This document shows, piece after piece, positions 54,722 through 64,000 of a stretch of DNA of 64,000 nt (the first letter of the stretch is position 1; the number at the start of each line of letters is the position of its first letter). The notes under the pieces are model-generated. The model was not told where the DNA came from. It saw only the letters and a list, made by a program, of their open reading frames with translations, and did not search any database. Source of the DNA: Evernia prunastri (Eukaryota > Ascomycota > Lecanoromycetes > Lecanorales > Parmeliaceae); the NCBI GenBank assembly GCA_003184365.1, contig NKYR01000012.1:364721-428720 (forward strand). The letters are read 5' to 3'. A program made the translations under genes and the position numbers.

Positions 54722-57700
54722 CCTAGTATGAAATGGTCTATGAAGACCATGCTCATCCCCGCAGGCAACTGTCTCTTCGGTCGATCCTGCTCATTCAGAC
54801 TCGACTCGCGCGACACACCGCCCCAACTCTCCCCCCCCCAGCACCGGGGTTCTCTCCGCGCAATATAACCCATGCAGCATCCATCTCCTACAGGGACGAA
54901 ACGGAGCGTGGTGCGATCTGGACCCGTTTCCGGTCGAGCTCGAGATGCTGAATGATAGATAGGATAGCATAGCATAGGGCGGGGGAGCGAGAATTTGATT
55001 ATCGGATGTTTTCCTGGGGTTGTGGCGGGGGGGTGTCTAGGTGTGCTTGGCATAGATGCCCGGACAGACAACGGTAATCTCAGGGAGCGGAGAAGGCGCG
55101 GATAGAAAGGGGGCTTTTTCCTTCTTGTTGCGTTGCGGTGTGGGTTGATGCGGGCGAGGTGCGCTAGAATGTGCGGTGGGGGCGGGTTTGTTGACTGGGG
55201 GGTAGCTACAGAGGGCAAACAAGAAGAAGGTGTGGAGGGAGGAAGAGCGCTGTGGGGAAGAGGGAGAAGGGGCATGGTTTGCTGTGGCGCATCCTACAAT
55301 TTACTCCCTTGTATTCATCTTGAACCGTCCGATCTCATCATTGTAATAATCATACAGTTCCCTCGCCGTGTCCTTCCCACACTTTAGTAATTTTCCCCAT
55401 AGTATAATTATATCTATCTTGATCACCGAGCAGTACATCGCCCTGCTTCTACGCCCCCTTTCCTCCGTGGCTGTAAACTCCGTATGGCCTACCAATCCGT
55501 CAGTCCCCCCTGTGATAACGACTGTCGTCTAGGGGTCGCCATGCTTTCAGAACTGACCATGGCCACTTGTCGACGATGGCCCTTGCTTTCGAAGGCTCAC
55601 GGTATTTTCGGACCTTGCTCCATCACATCTTGTCTACAGTACTCCGGGCTGCGCGGGTTCGCTTCGACGTCGACCTGTTCAACCACCGCGAGTACCATTA
55701 TTCAAAGACGTGGTTCACTGGATAGAGAAGCGGTAGTGGCCTGCGACAGAATGTCCATACGTCCAAAATAAGCCATTTGCAACCGATGTAATCGGGAGAT
55801 GAAACTGCTGAGTGGATACTCTATGCATAAAGGTCGCAAAGAACGGGCCTGGGGCGGCGAATGGCAGACCGGTCTCCTGTTTTCGGATGTTGGTGTACAC
55901 GGGGTGGAATGTAGCCATGGCTCTTCTGAACGGGGATTGGGGTGGAAATACAGTGTGGTCTGATACATAGAGATACGAATGGCATGGGCACTTTTTCGGA
56001 ATTCTGTTTTTTGATAGACGGCGGGGTGGTCGTCGTTGAAGAAATGCAAGAAAAGGATTCTTTTTGCCGGTGGTTATATATGCTAGACTTTCCAAGAATG
56101 CAGACCTACCTGAATAATTGCTGGTGCATTATCAGATGCCAACGCCTCAGTAGCGACGGCGATCTGACTTCCGCATTCCCAATTAGGCTGCAAGCTACAC
56201 ATCCATCCCCCTTCAAGTGACTCAGCGCATCTTTCCTTGAATCCGTACAGCATATGGGACTTCCATGTATGCTGGTGTCACTTTGGGAGCTCTTTCCGGA
56301 GCATCTTCCAGGTCAGCACAGCAGTCTCGATTTGGTGTGATTGGTGTGAAAGGATGTTCCAAACAATCGAGCACGAGGTGAATATCCGGTGAGTAATTGT
56401 GACCTAGATATAACGCATGTCAAGGTCGTAGGAGCGGATACATATGGGAAGGGTTGGTGAAGCCCTTCACTTGGGGGGATGATCTTGATACTCTCGGCAG
56501 GTAGCAAAAGAGGATGATCTGTGATTGTCATTCTTGAGTACCTACATGTATACCCAGGACATCGAGGAATGGTCCGGAGAGTAGATCCGAACAAATGCTA
56601 AAAACAAAATCTGACATGCATTTGAAAAACGAGGATTCCCACAAGCTCGATCATTGCAGCAGTCGGAGCCGAGCCTTGCATAATCCGTTCGCTTTCGCAG
56701 ATCTACACGAAAACATGAAGGATTCTGAAAGTATCGAAGTCTATTTTAAGTCTTCGATTTTTGTGCAGGCAACTCAGAGAAGAAGAAGATTTGCATGAAA
56801 GCCTCACACCCATGGCTATTTTTAACAAAGTCAATCCGTTCCTGCAGAGAATGGCAATGATGCTGAATGTTTTCAGACTTGGAGGTAGATTTTCAAGGTG
56901 ATGTGGTGGTGCAAAAAGAACTGATAATGCTCCGCGATCGCCACAAGGCGCTAAAAGGCTACTCCACTACCTTAGGTATGGTAGGTAGGTAGGTACATGA
57001 GGCGCGTGGGGTGGTTCGCAAGCATCGTGAGTCACAGCGTACTTCATTGTCAACATCCCAATACTGCGGTCCAGTGATGGGGTGTGTAAGGAAGTAGCCG
57101 ATACATTGGTGCATCATGTTCCGGCTCTTCGCATTCGCATTCGAGATAGTCGTTCCCTACCAAGGAGTAGAGCCAAGCTCTAGGAGCTCTAAGCCTCGGG
57201 GCTGCGAACTGCCGCGGAGTACCCGATGGTACGATGCATCAATCCGGGTTCGAACGATGGCTGCGGCGGATAGCGACAGCGATGTCTCATCAGCTGTTCA
57301 TGATGGCATACCTTTTTATGTTTTCGCCTTTGCGGGCCCGAGCTTGCGAAAGATGAAAGTTGAAGGGGGTTTGACCGTTTGCCCACGCGGACCGGTTGGG
57401 TGAGCTTCCGGATTGATGCTAGCTCAGCTGTAACCGCCGGAGCTAAAATGGGCGGGCGGGTGGAAATGCAAGTTGCAAGATGTGCACTGTGTGATTCGTT
57501 CATCACAACGGCTTTTCACCCATGTTATGATGTTGCTGCCATCAGTGCCATGTAAATGTATTCCATTCGCTCGCTTTTTCCCCGCCATCATGCAAGCTTG
57601 TCGACGGTTCATAAAGATTAGTGAAGAGGTTATCAAACACAACGAATCAACGCTCACTTGCTGCAAAGCTATCGAAGAAACATCACGGAAATAACCGATT

Positions 57701-58539
57701 CCGCCTTGGCCGCCCTTTTCTTCTTTCCTTCATTCGACATCAACCCCCCGCACCGCTCCTTCACTTGTCACCAAGATCGACCATTTCACCATTTCGCACC
57801 CCCTATCTCGCCCAATGAAAACAATTCCTGGCAACTATCTTCCTTCCTTCCGGGTGGTCAAGGCCGAGATGTTGGTGCTCTGGTTGCATCCAAAGGAAAT
57901 AAAAAAGAATATGGCTTTCCATAGCGCATTTCTTCCCTTCCCACCCGCAAAGCAATGCACATCACATCCTTCCCAAGCGCCAATCGAAATGGGGCCACAC
58001 AGTCACATCTGGCGCTTGACTCTTCTCTCTTGCTCTGAACCCTTCTGCACTGGAACGACTTGGACCCCTCTTCCATCATGCAAGGCACATATACCCACGT
58101 TGACCCCAAAGATAGATCCCTCATTCCTACCGACTTGAAAGCTCCGACAATCCACAGCCTTCGGTCGCAACACTATCGCTACAACAACTGCATTCATAGG
58201 AGCTGGTATCCTTCCCAACTTTAGATTTCGCTTGCGTCTCTTTTCGCCAATCAGCATAGCGTGGTGTTACACAGCGATTGAGGACATTGATCCACCAGAT
58301 ACCCCATCATACAAGAAAGAGTGAGCTGCAGGGCAAGCGGCGCAGTGATATATACCCCTACGCCATATTAATCAGTCTTTGGCCACGTTTAAAACATACC
58401 GCTCCATCCACCAGTACCACTTGCGCATCCAGCTCGTCGACACTCCTCACAGACTCGAATGATCGCACTTGAAAAAGTGCGGATACCCCGCCCGAGTCTG
58501 ATACCCCTCTGAAGCCGAAACACCTTGACATCTGCTACC
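54722..58539. other. gene-poor stretch of 3.8 kb
   Basis: Short overlapping frames on both strands with no recognised domain. (ggta)n near 56980-56995. A 48-codon ORF at 58078 (MQGTYTHVDPKDRSLIPTDL) is too short to call. The ferric reductase promoter occupies the right end. Confidence 0.4.
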
Positions 58540-60840
58540 ATGCCTTCCCTGCGAACCTTCATCCCGCAGGGCACACCCACGCTGCCATTCCAAGACTTGG
58601 CGAAACGAATCAATATCAAGATAACGAGCAGCAGCCCACCAGAGCTGGTCGCAGCCAGCAAGGAAGATCCGTGGTCCAAGTCGGGGAAATATGCACTCGG
58701 CTGGGTATACTTCTCCATCATACTCCTCATCCTCACATGTGCGATACATTGGTACCATTACTGGACGGACAAGATCAGAAGGGCAACCCATAAAGAGGCG
58801 GTCATAGCGAAGTCGTCAAAGACATCGTCGCCGGATACAGACTACGAGATGGCCAGCTTGCCTACCAATTGCTCGTCGCGGAAGTTCTTCCCAGGGAACG
58901 GTGAGCTGCCGCAGTCGGAGCCCGAGGAAGAGTTGCCGGACTTCTCGTTCGGGCCCTTCAACAATGCGCTTGCGCTTGTTCGATTCATTTTCTACAGACC
59001 AATTCCAGGCCTACGATACAGGAAATCAGAGTTGCAATTCCCTGGTCCAGGCGCAGTGTTCATTGTACTCGCAGCATTGGTCTTCGTGACCCTCTACTGC
59101 TTTGTACCGCAACCGCTGTACTACGCCAGTATCGGCTTTGGGTCTCCACCCCTGGCAATCCGTGCTGGAATGCTCGCAGTGGCGATGATGCCATGGATAA
59201 TCGCACTCAGCACGAAAGCCAACTTCATCACTTTGATCACTGGGATTGGTCATGAGCGGCTGAATGTGTTGCACAGGTGGGCAGCATACATCTGCCTCTT
59301 TCTGAGTTTGATACACACCATACCCTTCTACATAACCCCAATTTGGGATGAGGGAGGCCTGGGCACCTTCAAAAGATATTTCAACGGAACTGCCTATCCT
59401 TATAGCACTGGGATTGCGGCTCTAGTGCCCCTGATCGTGCTTTGCTTACATTCGCTACCGATCTTGCGTCACAAGATGTACGAGCTCTTTGTGGCTCTCC
59501 ATGTCCCGATATCCATTGTCTATCTGGGAATGCTTTTTTGGCATTGCCATAATTACCTCACGTCGTGGAATTATCTGTGGGCAACCACAGCCATCTGGCT
59601 GGCATCATACTGCGTTCGAATATTTTACCTCAACTGGACGAAGCCTTGGAGGCAGTCATCACTATTTATTGGTGATTCCGCAGCAGTGACAATCCTTCCG
59701 GAGAATGCAGTCAAGGTTACAATTCCGACGCAGGTCAAGTGGACTCCCGGCCAGTACGTCTATCTGAGGATGCCTGGCATCTCGATCTTCGAGAACCACC
59801 CTTTCACCATTGCCTCGTTGTGCAGCAATGACTTCAGGTCAGATTATGGCGAGGGACAGTACCGAGACATGACCCTAGTTTTCCGTCCATTCGGCGGCTT
59901 CACCAGGAAGGTTCTTCAGTCAGCCGTGGACAAAGGCCCTGAACATGTCTATCAAGCTTTCATCGATGGGCCTTATGGCGGCATGCGGAGAGATTTGGCA
60001 TCCTTCGACACCGTGATCCTGTTCGCGGGTGGCAGCGGTATCACCGCAATCGTCTCGCAACTTCTTGACCTCATCAAGAAGATGCGTGACGGCAAAGCAG
60101 TGACCAAACAGGTCCATCTGGTCTGGGCACTTAAGCGTCCCGAAACGATGGAATGGTTCAAGGAGGAGATCCGCATCTGCCGGGAGTTCGCCCCACCGGA
60201 GACTGTCCACTGCCAATTCTTCATCACGGCCGCCAAGCGCCTCCTGCCGGGCCAGCAGCAGATCCCACCTTCGCCCTCACGACCCCTCCACGACCTCCTC
60301 CACAAGCAAATCGACAGCACCTTCCAAGGCATCGCCTCGAAACGCAACAGCGCTCTGATCCAAGACGCCGCGGCCGGCGATCCCGAGAAGATGCGAGAAC
60401 TCCGCGACGAGAACGAAGACGTCATCTCCGCCCTCCCGCACCCGACCTTCCTCCCGCCGCCCAAGAAGGCCCACACCCGCAACAAACCCTCCCTCACCAT
60501 CCCGACGCAGAACCTGGCCCCGGCCGCGCAAGACAAGAAAAGCTTCGACTTCGGCTTCCCCTCCACGCCGACCATGCTGCAGAAGAACCTCATGCGCTTC
60601 GCCTTCATGCCGGCCTTCAACCCCAAAAAGTCCTCCTGGAGCACCGAGTACGGCCGCCCGGACATCCCGTTCATGCTCAAGGGGTTCGAACGGGAATTCG
60701 GCAAGCGGACGTGCGTGTTCGTCTGCGGGCCGCCGGGCATGAGGGTGGACGTGCAGAGGGTGGTGGCGGGCATGCAGCGGGGTGTCTGGAGCAGCGATCG
60801 GGAAGAGGTCTTCCTGCACACGGAGAATTACGCCATCTGA
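58540..60840 (+). CDS. ferric/cupric reductase transmembrane component (FRE family)
   Basis: Single exon, 766 aa, start MPSLRTFIPQGTPTLPFQDL at 58540. One helix at about 52-70, then the ferric-reductase-like b-type cytochrome domain (about 170-360) with the bis-His pairs H245/H259 (HRWAAYICLFLSLIH) and H321/H335 (HVPISIVYLGMLFWH). FAD-binding HPFT at 420-423, nucleotide site GPYGG at 477-481, AGGSGIT at 496-502 and the terminal CGPPGM all fit FRE/NOX enzymes. A hydrophilic, Pro-rich insert at about 575-680 lies inside the NADPH-binding half. Role: plasma-membrane electron transfer from NADPH to extracellular iron or copper before uptake. No siderophore or permease gene lies next to it. Confidence 0.93.
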   Translation: MPSLRTFIPQGTPTLPFQDLAKRINIKITSSSPPELVAASKEDPWSKSGKYALGWVYFSIILLILTCAIHWYHYWTDKIRRATHKEAVIAKSSKTSSPDTDYEMASLPTNCSSRKFFPGNGELPQSEPEEELPDFSFGPFNNALALVRFIFYRPIPGLRYRKSELQFPGPGAVFIVLAALVFVTLYCFVPQPLYYASIGFGSPPLAIRAGMLAVAMMPWIIALSTKANFITLITGIGHERLNVLHRWAAYICLFLSLIHTIPFYITPIWDEGGLGTFKRYFNGTAYPYSTGIAALVPLIVLCLHSLPILRHKMYELFVALHVPISIVYLGMLFWHCHNYLTSWNYLWATTAIWLASYCVRIFYLNWTKPWRQSSLFIGDSAAVTILPENAVKVTIPTQVKWTPGQYVYLRMPGISIFENHPFTIASLCSNDFRSDYGEGQYRDMTLVFRPFGGFTRKVLQSAVDKGPEHVYQAFIDGPYGGMRRDLASFDTVILFAGGSGITAIVSQLLDLIKKMRDGKAVTKQVHLVWALKRPETMEWFKEEIRICREFAPPETVHCQFFITAAKRLLPGQQQIPPSPSRPLHDLLHKQIDSTFQGIASKRNSALIQDAAAGDPEKMRELRDENEDVISALPHPTFLPPPKKAHTRNKPSLTIPTQNLAPAAQDKKSFDFGFPSTPTMLQKNLMRFAFMPAFNPKKSSWSTEYGRPDIPFMLKGFEREFGKRTCVFVCGPPGMRVDVQRVVAGMQRGVWSSDREEVFLHTENYAI

Positions 60841-61110
60841 TGCCGAGCCCCCATAAACTTCGGGAAACGGGCCCGGGTTCTGCTGTCGCCTTTTAGCGTG
60901 GAGTGTTGCTGTTGCTGTTTTTAGAAAAATTTCGGTTTCGGAGCATAATATACTCGGGCGGTGTTCTGAACGGTTTTCAATCATACCCCCTCCCCCAGAC
61001 TGGGTCCGAATATAGGCGGGCCCATTCTGCTGTGCGGTGTCCAAACTGCATATTTTTTTTTTTTTTCATTTCTCTGTCATCTACTTATATAGCCCCTACT
61101 ACTAATCACT

Positions 61111-61136
61111 ACTCTCTCTCTCTCTCTCTCTCTCTG
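61111..61136. repeat. (CT)n microsatellite
   Basis: Uninterrupted CT dinucleotides, followed at 61153-61170 by a C homopolymer. Confidence 0.9.
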
Positions 61137-61640
61137 CCACCCCTTGCCCTTCTCCCCCCCCCCCCCCCCCTCCCTCAACGAAACCCAAAATCAGCCTGCC
61201 TCCAATGCTTGACTCTACCAAACTGACCCTTTTAAGCCTCCACTCACTCACTCACCCACTCACCCACTCACTCACCCCCCCACAATATTTCATACCCCAC
61301 CCCACCGCGCCGCGCCCCTCTTCTTTTCTCGGCGCACTGCACTGCACTGTCCTGTCCTGTCTATACGCGCCAAGAGCAGAGCAGAGCAGAGCCCAGCACA
61401 GCACAGCACAGCACAAGCGCCAAGAGCACAGCCCAGCCCAGCAGAGCCGATTCCCCTTGTCTCCTCCACCTCATCGTCAGACCCTCATAATGCATTCCTG
61501 TCCAGTCCAGTTCCAGTCCCAGTTCCAGTTCCAGTTCCAGTCCAGGCCTCCTTTGAACACCCATCTTCCGAAAATCCCCAATTTCCGATTCCGAGCTTTT
61601 TTGGGCAAGGCAAGTGTGACGTTCGGCAATGAATTACAAG

Positions 61641-61733
61641 TTCGTAAGGTCGTGGAGGTCGTAAATGGTCGTAAGGGTCGTGAAGGTCGTTGAGGTCGTG
61701 GAGGTCGTGGAGGTCGTGGAGGTCGCAGAGGTC
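61641..61733. repeat. 9-bp minisatellite, consensus ggtcgtgga
   Basis: About ten units of ggtcgtgga with variants (ggtcgtaaat, ggtcgtgaa, ggtcgttga). The last four are nearly identical. Confidence 0.85.
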
Positions 61734-62216
61734 TTAAGGGTTGTGAACCGGTGCGCGGTTTCGAGACTTTGAGGTCCGGGGTGGGGAGGGGGGGTGCGTT
61801 TGTTTGTTTTCTTTGTTTTTGGTCTTTTCTTTCTTTTGTTTGGCACCTTTTTTGTTTTTTTGGGCTTTTCGATGCATTTTGTTTGATAGTGGTGTCTTTT
61901 TTTGGAGGGGAAGGGGGGGGGGAATGGTTGTCTCTGTTGCTTGTTGGGCTTCTTCTCTGTTTGTTTTGTCGTGTTTGTTTTTGTTTTTTTTGGGGGGGGG
62001 GGGNGGAAGGGGGAGGGGGGAGGGGGGCGAAGGGGTTTTGGCATCACCACGGCGCAGGGACTTGACTTCCATGCTACATGATGTAAAGCGAGGCGCCGGC
62101 GTTCCGTACGGGATGACGCTTTGGGGTGTTTGGGTGTTGGGGTGTCGGGGTTGTGGGGCGGATGGAGTGTGCAGAGTGTGGGGGGTAAGGAGTGTGCGGT
62201 TTGGACGGCGCGCTCT

Positions 62217-62217
62217 T

Positions 62218-62261
<44 letters not shown>

Positions 62262-62274
62262 TCTCTCACTCACT
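62217..62274. repeat. (CT)n microsatellite with CA variants
   Basis: About 58 bases of mostly ctctct with single cact interruptions. Confidence 0.9.
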
Positions 62275-62341
62275 GCTACCCCTGCCTACCTCCCTGCCCA
62301 CATCACTCCCTGCCATGCTATCCTCCCTGCCTGGCTATCTG

Positions 62342-62398
62342 CTTGCCTGCCTGCCTGCCTGCCTGCCTCCCTCCCTGCCTGATTCCCTACCTCTCTGC
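62342..62398. repeat. (TGCC)n tetranucleotide repeat
   Basis: tgcctgcctgcctgcctgcc followed by tccctccctgcc variants. Confidence 0.85.
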
Positions 62399-63910
62399 CT
62401 CACTCCCTCCCTCCCGCATCACATCTGTACTGAAGATCGCAGCAGATCGAGCAGCGAAGATGGAGTGCAACGTTCTTAGGCTTCTGAAGATGTTAACAAG
62501 TTCGCTGAAGGGAGGATGCTCGATACTCGCTTCTCGGTAGGGGTGGGCTGGGTTGGGTTGAAGTGTGAGAGAGGGTTGGATGGGGGAGAGGAGAGGGAGG
62601 AGAGGGAGGAGGGGCTGCATTTGGGTGTTGGAATGAGCGAGATAGGCTGGGCTAGACTTGGGTTGGTGATAGTCATGGTCGTGGGGAGACGAACGGATGT
62701 AGATGAAAAGAAGAAAGAGACCTATTCTTTCCTTCATACTCAGCAGGATTTGATGGAAGTGAAATGTAGGCTACTTCATCACCAAAGCTCCTCTCTGCAA
62801 GTCAGTCCCACCCCGAGCAGAGTCCCTTTCCCTCCATCCAACTCTCCCCCACCCTCACCTCTTTTCCCACAGCACGACCTTCTCCTCCTCTTTGCTCAAA
62901 GACAAAAAAGACAGATCGACCACCCTCGGCTCTTCAAACCTCGCTGCCACCTACCACACGCTAGTCCTTCCCTCCATCCACATCCACACACATGGATCAC
63001 AAAATGTGTAGCTCCGACACCCCGCACGGAGCACGGCAACGTCTTATCTCTCACGCTGGTGCAGTCCAGTCCCTCGTTGCAGGCTGGCTCTCGAACTCCC
63101 CCATCGCATCATGTCCCGTTTACCCTCCGGTTCAAAAAGGAAAGAAAACCCCCCGATCAGAAGGAGAGCCCACAGCTCGACCCACCGAACTCATTCTCTC
63201 AACCCTTCGCCCTTCCCTCTTCCCCCTCCTTCCCATCCTGCTCTCTCCCCACATCAAGAATCCCCACCAAGAACGACTAGCCAATGCCCCAATCAAGCAG
63301 CGCAGCGTAAGCGCCCTCCATCCTACTCCGACAGCAGTGCGAGACAGCGGCCAGGTCGTACAGCCAAGATACCTGCAAAGGGGGCGCGCGGGTGGGGGAA
63401 GCGTATAATGCGGTGGTGCGTTAATGGATGATCATGTTTCTCGTATACGAGCGCTTCTTCAAGGATCCGTCACGGTGCTTCGTGGCTTTGGGCTGATGGG
63501 TGCAGTAGGGACGGTGGAGGAGGGAAAGAAGGGGGGCGGCGAGGGGGAATTCAAAGGGGCTCGAGGGGTATGCGGCGTGCACTGGGCGAGAGAGAAGACT
63601 GTTTACCCACGGGAAGGGATCGAGCGTGCCGGATGCTGTGGTTGATGGTCGTCTGTACCCTGATAGATGTCCGGGTTAGGGATTACCTGTCCGGTTTCTT
63701 CCCGACCTGCACCGCTGGATTGTGGATCCTGACCGCGTGGAAGTGTTAAATATAGAACATGACTATCTAGGAGAAGGCTTTTGGATGGTAGACAAACGCT
63801 CCCAAAGGTGGAAAGACCGCGAGCATGAAACGGGGCAGTGGAGAGGTTGGCTTTGGAAGTTGATGATGGTTTGTTTGGACAAGATTGTTAGCTTTTAATT
63901 TCTGTGAGCA

Positions 63911-63938
63911 GAAGGAAGGAAGGAAGGAAGGAAGGAAG
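63911..63938. repeat. (GGAA)n microsatellite
   Basis: Seven uninterrupted gaag/ggaa units. Confidence 0.9.
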
Positions 63939-64000
63939 CGTTCAAAGACGAGGTGATATGGGGATCAAGCATAGTGTGTATGGTTGAGATGGGAATAGAC

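Larger units (their letters stand above)
60841..64000. other. low-complexity region, no confident gene
   Basis: 3.2 kb of microsatellites and pyrimidine tracts with three-frame open reading that is composition driven. A 106-codon ORF at 63111-63431 (MSRLPSGSKRKENPPIRRRA) is basic and Pro/Ser-rich but unsupported. An N sits in a G run at 62004. The pattern resembles a long fungal promoter/leader for a gene beyond the window. Confidence 0.5.

Noticed and set aside
57116..57260. Possible tRNA because of gggttcgaac near 57246
   Set aside because: No matching A box or acceptor stem could be folded around it.
60153..61044. 247-aa plus-strand and 255-aa minus-strand frames over the ferric reductase 3' end
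   Set aside because: Shadow frames of a GC-rich exon; ferric reductase motifs continue to the true stop.
61634..62382. Thr/Ser/Lys-rich and Leu-rich frames across microsatellites
   Set aside because: Pure repeat translation in several frames, broken by an N.
1..64000. CRISPR arrays, operons, phage or biosynthetic gene cluster
   Set aside because: Eukaryotic gene structure throughout; no spacer-repeat pattern and no backbone biosynthetic enzyme.

Overview
The window looks like nuclear DNA of a filamentous ascomycete (Pezizomycotina). The evidence is short spliceosomal introns (about 50-140 nt, GT/AG), a Zn2Cys6 transcription factor with the typical MVYCGRPSKGC start, a cAMP-receptor-like GPCR, a peroxisomal Lon protease, an Arb1 RNAi factor, and transition-rich decayed repeats that suggest RIP. 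Class cannot be fixed from sequence alone; the secreted-protein families are the sort common in Dothideomycetes, but that is an inference.

Layout. 0-8 kb: a small putative membrane protein (-), a large unrecognised UIM-like protein (+), mitochondrial ribosomal protein uL23m (+) and RPA2 (-). 8-12 kb is decayed: a 363-bp MITE, a RIP-like 3 x 94 bp tandem repeat and a broken GT90/CAP10 glycosyltransferase. 12-26 kb is gene dense: Dbp10 helicase, a degenerate rhomboid, peroxisomal Lon, a Sna3/Pmp3-type protein, a SUN-domain protein and a GPCR. 26-33 kb is gene poor. It holds a multi-Myb protein with seven inserted half-Myb repeats, the ruins of a second Myb gene and of another unidentified gene, a perfect palindrome and a hairpin.

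33-38.5 kb holds the divergent pair Arg82-type inositol polyphosphate multikinase (-) and Arb1 (+), then a quinone oxidoreductase (-). 38.5-42 kb is a young repeat cluster: three almost identical copies of about 450 bp, two of them broken by single N characters that probably mark assembly gaps, followed by minisatellites. 42-54 kb carries four secreted proteins (DUF4430/Ig-like, twin cysteine-module with a Thr/Pro linker, a 187-aa one and a 298-aa one), a Zn2Cys6 factor and a PPIL1-type cyclophilin. 54-58.5 kb has a second, unrelated 237-bp TA-flanked MITE and no convincing gene. A ferric reductase lies at 58.5-60.8 kb. The last 3 kb is low-complexity, promoter-like sequence.

The housekeeping genes (replication, ribosome biogenesis, organelle proteolysis, nuclear envelope) are single genes with no operon logic. 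The points of biological interest are the half-domain Myb repeat gene beside its decayed relative, the rhomboid with a lost catalytic His, the MITEs, and the coincidence of an RNAi/heterochromatin factor with a window full of decayed repeats. All gene models were spliced by eye; boundaries are supported by frame continuity and family similarity, not by transcripts.
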